DNA of 28,830 nt, from assembly GCA_002731735.1 (NCBI GenBank), contig PCCM01000057.1, forward strand, positions 9,891 to 38,720, given 5' to 3'. How positions within the stretch are numbered: position 1 is the first letter of the stretch; each line of letters starts with the position of its first letter. Below are positions 9,601-16,614 of this stretch, in pieces. The notes below the pieces were generated by a model that was given only the letters and a program-made list of their open reading frames with translations, was not told the DNA's origin and searched no databases. The stretch comes from Gemmatimonadota bacterium (GTDB lineage Bacteria > Gemmatimonadota > Gemmatimonadetes > Longimicrobiales > Gaopeijiaceae). Both the position numbers and the translations under genes were made by a program.

Positions 9601-11162
9601 GCGACTCGCTCCCGATACTCAGGTTGGACGGGGAACTTCCTTTGGATCTGTCGTTCAACGCCGTGGAGGACCGTTTTCCCCAGGAGGTGATCGATCTGGT
9701 GGTCGTGTCGGACCGGTTGCCGCTTTCTCTGTTGATGGCGCCGTTCCCGGTCTTCGGACAGGTCGTAGGGACGATGTCCGGGAGCGTTGATGTGGGAGGG
9801 ACGTCGAGAAGCCTCGCTCCCCGAGGCCAGATTTCCGTCGATGGAGGGGGAGCCTTCTTGAGTGGTCTCGGCGTGGGGTACGAGGCGGTGAACGGCACAC
9901 TCGATTGGTTTCCGGATGGGCGAGTGGTGGTGGACCTGGGTGCGCAGGCACTGGGAACGGCCAGCATTGGGGGCACCGTGACGGTGACCACCTTGTTGGA
10001 CCCCGGATTCGACATCGACATCCACCTCGAGGAGTTTCAGGCCTTGGACCGCCGTGACGCGGCCGGTCAGGTGAGTGGCGATCTTCGCCTGGAAGGATCG
10101 TTCTCGCGGCCGGTGGTCTCCGGCGATCTTTTTCTCGATGGGGGAACCCTCTTCTACGAGGAGTTCCAGAGGTCGGCTCAGGCGGCCGATCTGTTCTTCG
10201 CGCGTTCCTCCGGGCTGGCGGACTTCCAGGTCGTCGATACGACGGCCTCCGGTTTCGCCCCGTTCGTTGCCGTCGAGAATCCTTTCATCCAGAACATCCG
10301 GATGGAAAACACGACGTTGACCGCACGGCGGGACAATTGGATCCGCAGTGAGCAGATGAACGTCGAGTTGGAAGGTGACCTCGACCTGCTCTATGATCGG
10401 CAGACTCAGGACTTGGTTCTCGTTGGAGCTTTGGAGGCTGTACGTGGATCGTTGTCGTTCGGCCCCCGGAGCCTCCGGAAGCAGTTCCAGGTGGACGGGG
10501 GTACCGTGCGTTTCCTGGGGGCGTCAGTGTTCAATCCCGACCTCGATATCACCGCAAGCGAACCCGTCAGGACGCCGGAAGGGGACCGGCTCACGATCGT
10601 CGCCGGAGTCACCGGAACGCTCCTGGCTCCGCGGGTCACGCTCAGCAGTGACGAGCCGGGATTCAGTGAAGACGACCTGCTGAGTTACCTCTGGTTCGGC
10701 CGCCCGACCTACGCCCTGAATTCGGGTCAGAGCGACCTGGTAGGCGCAGGGATGGCCGTGGGCCTGAGCGTCTTCAACAGCGGGCTAGGCACGGTGATGA
10801 CACAGGGCTTGGGGCTCGACTTCTTGGACTACCTTTCCATCACACAGCAGAGTCTGGGTTCGCTGGGGTCGCTCAGCGCGAACAGCGGGCAAGGGGCCCT
10901 GAGTACGACCGTGGTCGAGACTGGCCTGTACGTGGCCGACGATCTCTTCTTGACGTTGCTCTTCCGGCCTGCGGCAGCACAGGGAGGCGGCCTCGAAAAC
11001 TGGCCCGGAATCCGCATGGAGTGGGTGGCGTCCCGGGGGTACACGATCCAATCCTACTTCGAAGACCAGTTCTTCAGAGGTCGTTCTGTGGGCTTCGGTG
11101 CGTTCGGAGTGCAGACAAAGAAGGGGTTGGGACTCTCGATCTTCCGAAACTGGGCCTACTGA
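6642..11162 (+). CDS. tamB: TamB, translocation and assembly module / AsmA-like bridge protein
   Basis: Very long (1506 residues) periplasm-spanning protein with an N-terminal inner-membrane anchor and a C-terminal TamB (DUF490) domain. Seen: a hydrophobic helix at about residues 8-31 (LKIAAGLLVTLAVGAVAG), more than a thousand residues of repetitive amphipathic beta strands of the lipid-groove type, then the TamB end with FDIDIHLEEF, GSLSFGPRSLRKQF, and the family-typical SEDDLLSYLWFGRP near residue 1345. The protein ends in FRNWAY. Known family members form a hydrophobic taco-shaped conduit carrying phospholipids, or assist TamA in barrel assembly. The GTG start lies one base after the TamA-like stop, so the two are almost surely one transcript. 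Length and architecture are normal for TamB. Confidence 0.93.
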   Translation: MAIGKGLRVWTVLKIAAGLLVTLAVGAVAGVLVLTRTNVGQVFVVEEALRRMQGSFDGEITIAGLHSPGLHRAATLLDLRVTAPDSSQILAVDSVEAEYSMAAMLSGDVALTGLTLWGPRLTITREAPDQPFNLAAFLDGTESLELELGDTDELTEAGVRFLFEDVDIRDGSIDVRYPLTAPPDPTSRFLSEPGPEGQGFVRVIGFQGIDGHVDGVVVADPAVGGLTMNVRDFAFEGRILQDLVQVENLDGSIVWSGDRISVAVETVGLLGATATGSGAVDLGDGDQVEFTFDGVVESLDLSELRWLEPRLPDARASARIGVEYGSEGLRATWSDGQLPIDGGNIEGEGTVRVVQGGETSFEDVTLAVLGVPVSTLEEFIPLVLPLEGRLSGTVELSGTMDAMRVISRMDLVEPDLGPTSGEIDGVFHLRGPLGVTGLTARLIPLDLGLVNRFAEGLLLDGSAIIDVQVDGRLDSGMRVVAVAVDRDPPSEPSNVYLQGLVTEVEGEIRASFDAELTPLSITGVLSEESSLSRFGPVRGTAHAEGSLQDLQLQTDLTSEEGRLTLESRFDARSPFSSYRLRGEADNFDPLEVAPWLPEGTVLSGGFDLSGEGDDLRTAELVGTVRLDESRLADLTFDSVTIQLGTSNGILTVDDFQGLVGGVTVEAAGQLPVSGSGGPEDVRVSFGTESLEGLRPLLRGDGDVIAGDTLTALERQILELEGIDPDTLPTLAEVLFSGRMTGEFTVGGSLENVSVRGRTVVNDVLYEGNRVRQAAISFSATDLLSPAREASAQIDAGAIRLLQREFDSVSVNVRYQEPRGIFNVFVARSPDEGYSGLLAFDVEDDLRTLHLDELVFRFPGERWNLGGPATIAWDPDGLTFRDFRMRRPGVGGMRLQAQGRVPFDGEADFVLEAEALDIRWIANLLQLDEVLEGVVDLDLRATGTDAEPVMVLDLSTDGFRFREYVLDRLEANVDYADRRATGGVGLWSDSLPILRLDGELPLDLSFNAVEDRFPQEVIDLVVVSDRLPLSLLMAPFPVFGQVVGTMSGSVDVGGTSRSLAPRGQISVDGGGAFLSGLGVGYEAVNGTLDWFPDGRVVVDLGAQALGTASIGGTVTVTTLLDPGFDIDIHLEEFQALDRRDAAGQVSGDLRLEGSFSRPVVSGDLFLDGGTLFYEEFQRSAQAADLFFARSSGLADFQVVDTTASGFAPFVAVENPFIQNIRMENTTLTARRDNWIRSEQMNVELEGDLDLLYDRQTQDLVLVGALEAVRGSLSFGPRSLRKQFQVDGGTVRFLGASVFNPDLDITASEPVRTPEGDRLTIVAGVTGTLLAPRVTLSSDEPGFSEDDLLSYLWFGRPTYALNSGQSDLVGAGMAVGLSVFNSGLGTVMTQGLGLDFLDYLSITQQSLGSLGSLSANSGQGALSTTVVETGLYVADDLFLTLLFRPAAAQGGGLENWPGIRMEWVASRGYTIQSYFEDQFFRGRSVGFGAFGVQTKKGLGLSIFRNWAY

Positions 11163-11277
11163 CCCAACCACCGTTCGGGACCCATACGCTGCCATCGGAA
11201 AGCCTGTGGCTCTTCCGCGCGAGTGAAATCCCGCGGCCTCAGCCGACTCTTCGGCACTTGCCCGCCTACAGCTGAGC

Positions 11278-11302
11278 GCTTCAAGCGGCCCCCCTTTGAA
11301 GC
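11278..11302. repeat. Perfect 7-bp inverted repeat upstream of uvrA
   Basis: GCTTCAA at 11278-11284 and its exact reverse complement TTGAAGC at 11296-11302 are separated by 11 bases rich in C. The right arm overlaps the candidate -35 of uvrA. It could be an operator or a weak hairpin ending tamB transcription; there is no T-run after it, which argues against a terminator. It does not match the E. coli or Bacillus LexA boxes. Confidence 0.4.
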
Positions 11303-11329
11303 AAGACCCCGACTTCGATAATTTATAAG
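11296..11329 (+). promoter_or_regulatory. Candidate uvrA promoter in the 170-bp gap 11163-11332
   Basis: The gap between tamB and uvrA holds the most AT-rich short patch nearby. TTGAAG at 11296-11301 resembles a -35, and GATAAT at 11317-11322 a -10, with a 15-base spacer that is slightly short. An overlapping TATAAG lies at 11324-11329. The uvrA ATG is at 11333 with no properly spaced ribosome site, so the transcript could be leaderless or nearly so. The rest of the gap contains only small hairpins (for example GCCGA/TCGGC at 11242-11255) and no coding signal. Confidence 0.4.
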
Positions 11330-11332
11330 GCT

Positions 11333-14224
11333 ATGGCCCAAGAATTTCTCGCCGTGCGCGGAGCCCGGGAGCACAACCTCCGGAACATCGACGTCGAGCT
11401 CCCCCGGGGGGGCTTGATCGTGATCACGGGACTGTCCGGATCCGGAAAGTCGTCCTTGGCGTTCGACACGATCTATGCCGAGGGTCAACGCCGCTACGTG
11501 GAGTCCCTCTCGGCGTACGCCCGCCAGTTCCTGGGGCTCATGGAGAAGCCCGACGTCGATTCGATCGAGGGCCTTTCTCCGGCGATCTCCATCGAACAGA
11601 AGACGGTGAGTCGAAACCCACGGTCGACGGTGGGGACCATCACGGAAGTCTACGACTATCTGCGGCTCCTTTGGGCCCGTGTCGGCGTCCCGCACTGCCC
11701 CGAGTGCGGCAGGCCGGTTCTTCGGCAGTCGGCGTCCCAGATCGTCGAACGGCTGCTGCTTCTGGACGAGGGTGCCAAGATCCAGGTGCTGGCGCCTCTG
11801 GTTCGAGGTCGGAAGGGCGAGTTCCGCGATCTCTTCGAGAAGGCTCGAAAGGGCGGCTTCGTCAGGGCCGTCGTCGACGGAGAGATGATCGATCTCTCCG
11901 ACCCGCCCGCGCTCAATCGATATGAAAACCACGACATCGCGATCGTGGTGGATCGGCTGGCCATTCGGTCGGAGGAACGCGAGCGGCTGGCCGACTCGGT
12001 GGAGACTGCGCTGCGGGCCGCCGAGGGAACGGTGGAAATCTTGGGGGCAAAGGGCCGTTCACGTGTGTCACACCTCTTTAGCGAGCACTACGCTTGTGCC
12101 CACTGTGGCATCAGCCTCCCCGAGATCGAGCCTCGACAGTTCTCCTTCAATTCGCCCTACGGGGCTTGTGAAGAGTGCGGTGGTCTCGGGACCAGCAAAC
12201 ACGTCAATCCGGACCTACTCCTGGCGGACGGGACTCTCTCTCTTCTGGAAGGTGTCTTGCTGCCATGGGGCGAACCTTCGGGACACCTTCGGAGCTCGGT
12301 GATCGCGGGGCTGGCGGAGGCCTACGAATTCGACCCAGGGAGTCCTTGGAAAAAACTTCCGGAGGAGGCGCGTCACGCCATCATGTATGGTTCGGGTCGG
12401 ATGAAGATTCGCTTCCCGTACCGCTCGGGGTCCGGAAACGCCAAAGGCCACTATGAGGACACCTGGGATGGTGTCATCGAAAATGTGGAGTCTCGCTATC
12501 AGGAGACCAAGTCTGATGCGGTCCGCACGCAGCTTCATGAGTACATGTCTACGCTCAGGTGTACGGCCTGTTCCGGGAGCCGGCTGAGGCCGGAATCCCT
12601 GGCCGTGACGATCGCGGGGCGATCCCTGGGTGAGATCGTCGACCTTTCCATCTCCGACGTACTCGAGTTCTTCCGGAGCCTGGCGGTGGACGAGCCGATA
12701 GGCTCCGGGGCGGACCGGCATGTGTTACACGGAGAGATTGCGACGCCAATCCTGAAAGAGATCCAGGAGAGGCTTGGCTTTCTCAAGGACGTGGGCCTGC
12801 GCTACCTGACACTCGGCCGTTCTGCCGACTCTCTGTCCGGTGGTGAGTCTCAGCGTATTCACTTGGCCACGCAGATCGGGAGCCGTCTCGTGGGTGTGCT
12901 CTACATTTTGGACGAGCCCTCGGTGGGGCTCCACCAGAAGGACAACCAACGGCTTCTGGAGACCCTTCAGGCGCTTCGTGACTTGGGCAACACCGTGATT
13001 GTGGTCGAACATGACGAGGAGACGATCCGGGTTGCCGACCACATCGTAGACCTGGGACCCGGAGCCGGACGTGCGGGTGGCGAGGTTGTTGTGCAAGGGA
13101 GCCTGGCCGATGTGCTCGCAGAAAAGGCTTCTCTCACGGGAGCGTATCTGGAGGGTCGGCGGCAGATTCCGATTCCTGATGGACGCAGGAAGGGTAATGG
13201 AGATCGCTCGCTTTATCTGCGAGGGGCGAGTGAGCACAATTTGTGTGATCTCAACGTGGCCATCCCGCTCGGCTGCTTCGTTGCGGTGACCGGCGTGAGC
13301 GGGTCGGGCAAGTCGACGCTCATCAACCAGACGCTCTATCGGGTGTTGGCCCGTCACTTGTATCGGAGCAGGGTGGTCCCGGGGCGCCACGATGGAATCG
13401 ATGGAATCGAATTGATCGACAAGGTGATCGAGGTCGACCAGTCGCCGATCGGCCGTACGCCGCGGTCGAACCCCGCGACCTATACGGGCTTGTTTACGCC
13501 GATCCGGGAGCTGTTCTCCGGCCTCCCCGAGTCCCAGATGAGGGGGTATGGGCCCGGCCGCTTTTCCTTCAACGTGAAGGGAGGGCGCTGCGAGGCCTGC
13601 AAAGGGGACGGCCTGGTGAAGATCGAGATGCACTTTCTGCCCGACGTGTACGTGCCGTGCGACGTATGCCGAGGAAGGCGTTATAACCGCGAAACTCTGG
13701 ACGTTTTCTACAAGGGAAAGAACATCGCCGACGTGCTGGACATGACGGTCGACGAGGCCCTCGGTTTCTTCGAGCCCGTGCCAAGGCTCAGGGCCAAGCT
13801 CGAGACACTTTCGGACGTGGGCTTGGGCTACATCCACCTCGGGCAGTCGGCGACCACACTTTCCGGTGGAGAGGCTCAGCGGGTGAAGCTTTCCAGCGAG
13901 CTGTCCAAGCGGGCCACTGGGAGCACGCTTTATATTCTCGACGAGCCCACGACCGGCCTCCACTTCGAGGACATCCGGGTCCTGTTGGAGGTGCTCCACC
14001 GGCTCGTGGAGAAGGGTAATACGGTGGTCGTGATCGAACACAATCTCGAGGTGATCAAGACAGCGGACTGGATCATCGACCTTGGCCCCGATGGCGGAGA
14101 GGCGGGCGGTCGAGTTGTGGGCGAGGGCCCACCTGAGTCGATTGCCGAGGTGCCGGGTTCACACACCGGGAGATATCTCGCGCCGCTTCTGGGAGTTGCC
14201 AGGAGTGCCGGATCACCCTCCTAG
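11333..14224 (+). CDS. uvrA: Excinuclease ABC subunit A (UvrA)
   Basis: Damage-recognition ATPase of nucleotide excision repair; a UvrA dimer loads UvrB on damaged DNA. Seen: two ABC ATPase modules. The first has Walker A GLSGSGKSS (residues 33-41), a UvrB-binding region beginning with CPECGRPVL, a zinc module (CAHC...CEEC), signature LSGGESQRIHLA, and Walker B LYILDEPSVGLH. The second has Walker A GVSGSGKST, a zinc module (CEAC...CDVC), signature LSGGEAQRVKL, and LYILDEPTTGLH. The length of 963 is normal. The ATG start matches the family N-terminus (VRGAREHNLRNID). It is a single gene with gaps of 170 and 187 bases on either side, so it is probably its own transcription unit. Confidence 0.98.
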   Translation: MAQEFLAVRGAREHNLRNIDVELPRGGLIVITGLSGSGKSSLAFDTIYAEGQRRYVESLSAYARQFLGLMEKPDVDSIEGLSPAISIEQKTVSRNPRSTVGTITEVYDYLRLLWARVGVPHCPECGRPVLRQSASQIVERLLLLDEGAKIQVLAPLVRGRKGEFRDLFEKARKGGFVRAVVDGEMIDLSDPPALNRYENHDIAIVVDRLAIRSEERERLADSVETALRAAEGTVEILGAKGRSRVSHLFSEHYACAHCGISLPEIEPRQFSFNSPYGACEECGGLGTSKHVNPDLLLADGTLSLLEGVLLPWGEPSGHLRSSVIAGLAEAYEFDPGSPWKKLPEEARHAIMYGSGRMKIRFPYRSGSGNAKGHYEDTWDGVIENVESRYQETKSDAVRTQLHEYMSTLRCTACSGSRLRPESLAVTIAGRSLGEIVDLSISDVLEFFRSLAVDEPIGSGADRHVLHGEIATPILKEIQERLGFLKDVGLRYLTLGRSADSLSGGESQRIHLATQIGSRLVGVLYILDEPSVGLHQKDNQRLLETLQALRDLGNTVIVVEHDEETIRVADHIVDLGPGAGRAGGEVVVQGSLADVLAEKASLTGAYLEGRRQIPIPDGRRKGNGDRSLYLRGASEHNLCDLNVAIPLGCFVAVTGVSGSGKSTLINQTLYRVLARHLYRSRVVPGRHDGIDGIELIDKVIEVDQSPIGRTPRSNPATYTGLFTPIRELFSGLPESQMRGYGPGRFSFNVKGGRCEACKGDGLVKIEMHFLPDVYVPCDVCRGRRYNRETLDVFYKGKNIADVLDMTVDEALGFFEPVPRLRAKLETLSDVGLGYIHLGQSATTLSGGEAQRVKLSSELSKRATGSTLYILDEPTTGLHFEDIRVLLEVLHRLVEKGNTVVVIEHNLEVIKTADWIIDLGPDGGEAGGRVVGEGPPESIAEVPGSHTGRYLAPLLGVARSAGSPS

Positions 14225-14247
14225 AGTCGCAGGGGCCCGGCCATTCG

Positions 14248-14256
14248 TGTTAGAAT
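14248..14256 (+). promoter_or_regulatory. Candidate extended -10 promoter for the ybjN-like/pspA unit
   Basis: TGTTAGAAT at 14248-14256 is an extended -10 (TGn followed by TAGAAT, five of six consensus bases). The expected -35 position (14228-14233) is poor, as is common for extended -10 promoters. A start near 14263 would leave a leader of about 150 bases before the ATG at 14412. No other clear promoter lies in the 187-bp gap 14225-14411. Confidence 0.35.
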
Positions 14257-14287
14257 AAGAACCCTAGTCCGGAATTTGGTGCGTGCC

Positions 14288-14331
14288 CCGCACGGTGCGG
14301 AAACCGCGTACATCAGTTTTCCGTGGGGAAA
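14288..14331 (+). promoter_or_regulatory. Structured leader with competing hairpins before the ybjN-like gene
   Basis: CCGCA (14288-14292) pairs with TGCGG (14296-14300) across CGG. The same GCGG (14297-14300) can instead pair with CCGC (14304-14307) across AAA, so the two hairpins exclude each other. A third small hairpin, TTTCC/GGAAA (14318-14331), follows with a four-base loop. None is followed by a T-run. The ribosome site is GGAG at 14402-14405, six bases before the ATG. A regulatory role is only suggested. Confidence 0.3.
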
Positions 14332-14411
14332 GGGCCCGCAGGATTGGGGTCTATCGTTGAACTGTCTGGCCGCGGCTCCGATAACGAGCTGCACAGAGCA
14401 CGGAGTCGACC

Positions 14412-14822
14412 ATGGTAACTCGAGAGGATCTCGAGAGCTTCCTGATCCGGATGGATTTGGACTGGAATGAGGTGGATGAAGGGATGTTTCTGATTAAGGG
14501 CCAGAGCGGAGGTGTGGTCGTCCACCTCTCCGATCCGGTGCTGCTGGTGCGCCTCAAGGTAATGGACCTTCCGAACGGTGAGTCGGACTTGGGCGAGCTC
14601 TACCGGGCTCTGCTCGAGCTGAACGCCACCGACGTCGTGCACGGGGCGTACGGAATCGAAGACGGCGAGTTGATTCTGACAGACACCCTCGAATTGCAGA
14701 ATCTGGACTTCGAGGAGTTACAGGCTTCGGTGGAGAGCCTCCAGTATGCGGCGTCGAGTCACCTTGGACGAATCAAGGATCTCGCTGGGGCTGCCGACAG
14801 CGGTTCGGAAGGAGGGGGCTGA
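14412..14822 (+). CDS. YbjN-like small protein (type III chaperone-like fold)
   Basis: A 136-residue soluble protein resembling the YbjN family, whose fold is related to type III secretion chaperones and whose biochemical role is not established. Seen: an N-terminal helix (REDLESFLIRMDL), paired strands (GMFLIKGQSGGVVVHL; PVLLVRLKVMDLP), a helix with LYRALLELNA, a strand pair around HGAYGIEDGELILTDTL, and a C-terminal helix ending in a Gly/Ser tail. There is no signal peptide or membrane segment. The GGAG ribosome site is well placed. Its stop lies only four bases before the pspA start, so the pair is an operon, and a chaperone or regulator function toward PspA is a reasonable guess. Another small-domain family is possible. 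Confidence 0.7.
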   Translation: MVTREDLESFLIRMDLDWNEVDEGMFLIKGQSGGVVVHLSDPVLLVRLKVMDLPNGESDLGELYRALLELNATDVVHGAYGIEDGELILTDTLELQNLDFEELQASVESLQYAASSHLGRIKDLAGAADSGSEGGG

Positions 14823-14826
14823 TGCC

Positions 14827-15675
14827 ATGAGCATTTTTACGAAGCTGTCTACGGTCATCAAGTCGAACATCAACGATCTCATCTCCCGGTCTGAAAATCC
14901 CGAGAAGATGTTGAACCAGATCATTCTGGACATGCGGGACCAGCTCGCGAAGGCCAAGCGGGAAGTGGCGGCGGCCATCGCGGATGAGCGGAAGCTCCGT
15001 GCGTCGCTCGACGCCGAGGACAAGGAGGTGCGTCAATGGGAGCACCGCGCCGTGCTGGCCGTGAAGGAGGGTCGGGACGACATGGCGAAGCAGGCGTTGG
15101 TGAGGCAACAAGAGCACAAAGAACGGGCTAGCACTCTCGACGAGACCTGGAGAACTCAGGCTGCGGAGATGGAGAAGCTCAAGGGCTCGCTGCGCCAGTT
15201 GAATGACAAGATCGAAGAGGCAAAGCGGAAGAGGAATCTTCTCGTGGCGAAGCAGCGTCGGGCTCAAGCCCAGCGGCGGATCCACGAAACCATGTCGGGG
15301 CTCTCCAACACGTCGGCGTTCGATGCGTTCGAACGCATGGCCGACAAGGTCGATGAGCAGGAGCGCGAAAGTCTGGCCCACCAGGAGGTAAACGAGGCGC
15401 TCGGTCCCGGAACACTCGAAGACGACTTCAAAGCGCTAGAGAGCGGGGGTGACGGCGGTGACGTCGAAGACCGTCTCCTGTCGTTGAAACAGGAGATGGG
15501 ATTGATCGCCGCGCCTGAGGGCGAGGCGCCCATGCAACTGGAGTCGGGTGACGACGATGACGCTGCCGGTGCTGCTGATTCGGCCGGGTCGGCCTCGTCA
15601 CCACCGTCCGAGGAGTCGGTCATTCATGAAGCGACGCTCATCGAAGAGCTCGACAAGTTGGAGACGAGCGACTGA
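14827..15675 (+). CDS. pspA: PspA/IM30 family membrane-remodelling protein
   Basis: Bacterial ESCRT-III-like protein that binds stressed inner membrane. Seen: an N-terminal amphipathic helix (MSIFTKLSTVIKSNINDL), the family segment NPEKMLNQIILDMRDQL, then long heptad-rich coiled coil to about residue 180, with the late motif FDAFERMADKVDEQE. At 282 residues it is longer than the roughly 220-residue E. coli PspA; the extra C-terminus is acidic, low in complexity (a DDDD run and Ala/Ser/Pro-rich) and ends in a helix IEELDKLE. I chose the ATG at 14827 because it starts exactly at the conserved amphipathic helix; an in-frame ATG at 14746 lies inside the upstream gene. No pspB, pspC or pspF is nearby, so control differs from the enterobacterial system. 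Confidence 0.92.
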   Translation: MSIFTKLSTVIKSNINDLISRSENPEKMLNQIILDMRDQLAKAKREVAAAIADERKLRASLDAEDKEVRQWEHRAVLAVKEGRDDMAKQALVRQQEHKERASTLDETWRTQAAEMEKLKGSLRQLNDKIEEAKRKRNLLVAKQRRAQAQRRIHETMSGLSNTSAFDAFERMADKVDEQERESLAHQEVNEALGPGTLEDDFKALESGGDGGDVEDRLLSLKQEMGLIAAPEGEAPMQLESGDDDDAAGAADSAGSASSPPSEESVIHEATLIEELDKLETSD

Positions 15676-15687
15676 AATCTGATTGAG

Positions 15688-15711
15688 ATGAGCACGGTCT
15701 ACGTGCCATGA
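15688..15711 (+). other. Seven-codon upstream ORF (MSTVYVP) overlapping the dat start
   Basis: ATG at 15688 opens a frame of seven codons ending in TGA at 15709-15711. The TGA overlaps the dat ATG at 15708 as ATGA. Its first five residues equal those of Dat because the segment is a near-copy of the dat start. The dat ATG itself has no recognisable ribosome site, so re-initiation from this mini-ORF could serve as its translation signal. Translation is not proven. Confidence 0.4.
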
Positions 15712-15727
15712 GCACGGTTTACCTGAA
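15688..15727 (+). repeat. 20-bp imperfect tandem duplication at the dat start
   Basis: Bases 15688-15707 and 15708-15727 align with 16 identical positions out of 20; the first 11 bases (ATGAGCACGGT) are identical. The copy contains the dat start codon. It looks like replication slippage followed by small drift. Confidence 0.8.
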
Positions 15728-16553
15728 CGGCGAGTTCCTGCCCAAGGACCGGGCAACGATTTCGGTGGATGACCGGGGATTTCTGCTTTCGGACGGAATC
15801 TACGAGGTGACCCCTGCCTATCGGGGCCGTCTCTTCCGCATCGAGCAGCACATGCGCCGGTTACGGCACGGGCTCGATGCCCTCCGTATCGAGTACGATT
15901 CGGCAGGGCTACCGGAGATGCACGCAGACCTGATCGCCGCCAACTCGCTCGATACTGAAGACGTCGCGATCGTATATCTCCAGATCACACGAGGGGCCGC
16001 GCCGAGAACCCACCATTTTCCACCAGAGGGAACTCCGCCCACGGTGTACGCCTTCGCCCAGGCCTACCACCGGCCCGCATCGGCGCGCTGGGAGCAGGGC
16101 TACGAGGCCGTCACGGTTCCCGACGACCGCTGGGCTCGAGTCGATATCAAATCGATCGGCCTCTTGCCCAATGTGCTGGCGCAACAAGCGGCCGCGGAGG
16201 CAGGGGTGGCGGACGCTCTTCTGGTGAAGGACGGTGTCGCGCTCGAGGGCTCCCACAACAACCTCTTCGCGGTTTTTGATGGTGTCGTGACCACGCATCC
16301 TACCACGCACCAGATCCTGCACGGGGTCACTCGCGCATATGTGATCGAACTGGCCAAAGGGCAGGGGCTTCCGGTAGAGGAAAGGCCGGTGACCTTGGAG
16401 GAGATCCGGGCTGCAGACGAGATCTTCTTTACGGGCACGACCACCGAGGTCCGGCCAACCGTTCGACTCGACGACCAACCGGTAGGGAGCGGCAAAGTAG
16501 GACCCGTCGCCAGAGCTCTCTACGAGGCCTTCCAAGCGGGGACTCAGGCCTAG
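15708..16553 (+). CDS. dat: D-amino-acid (D-alanine) aminotransferase
   Basis: Fold-type IV PLP enzyme that interconverts D-alanine and D-glutamate with their keto acids, supplying D-amino acids for peptidoglycan. Seen: SVDDRGFLLSDGIYEV with Tyr32; PRTHHFP with Arg100 and His102, the carboxylate-binding trio (Tyr31, Arg98, His100) that marks D-amino-acid transaminases rather than BCAT; the PLP lysine Lys148 in VDIKSIGLLPN; EGSHNNLF; ILHGVTR; and TGTTTEVRP. The length of 281 is typical. A branched-chain aminotransferase or aminodeoxychorismate lyase is less likely because of the Arg/His pair. The start is at the second copy of a tandem duplication and lacks a clear ribosome site. It lies 32 bases after pspA and converges on the NamZ-like gene. 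Confidence 0.9.
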   Translation: MSTVYLNGEFLPKDRATISVDDRGFLLSDGIYEVTPAYRGRLFRIEQHMRRLRHGLDALRIEYDSAGLPEMHADLIAANSLDTEDVAIVYLQITRGAAPRTHHFPPEGTPPTVYAFAQAYHRPASARWEQGYEAVTVPDDRWARVDIKSIGLLPNVLAQQAAAEAGVADALLVKDGVALEGSHNNLFAVFDGVVTTHPTTHQILHGVTRAYVIELAKGQGLPVEERPVTLEEIRAADEIFFTGTTTEVRPTVRLDDQPVGSGKVGPVARALYEAFQAGTQA

Positions 16554-16578
16554 GTAGGGTCAGGTGGGTGATCGGAAG

Positions 16579-16608
16579 GCGCTACGGCTTCGCCCGCTGC
16601 CGCTTCGC
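16579..16608. terminator. Imperfect hairpin between convergent dat and namZ-like genes
   Basis: GCG-CTA-CGGC (16579-16588) can fold back on GCCG-CTT-CGC (16599-16608) across a 10-base loop, with a 3x3 internal mismatch. It sits in the 61-base gap between two converging genes, where a bidirectional terminator is expected. No T-run follows on either strand, so the call is weak. Confidence 0.3.
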
Positions 16609-16614
16609 AGGGAC

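Noticed and set aside
11216..11236. CCGCG/CGCGG inverted repeat after tamB as a terminator
   Set aside because: Only five base pairs around an 11-base loop and no T-run follows.
12725..14041. Minus-strand open frame (438 codons) inside uvrA
   Set aside because: It lies wholly opposite conserved UvrA ATPase and zinc motifs and has no domain or start signal of its own.
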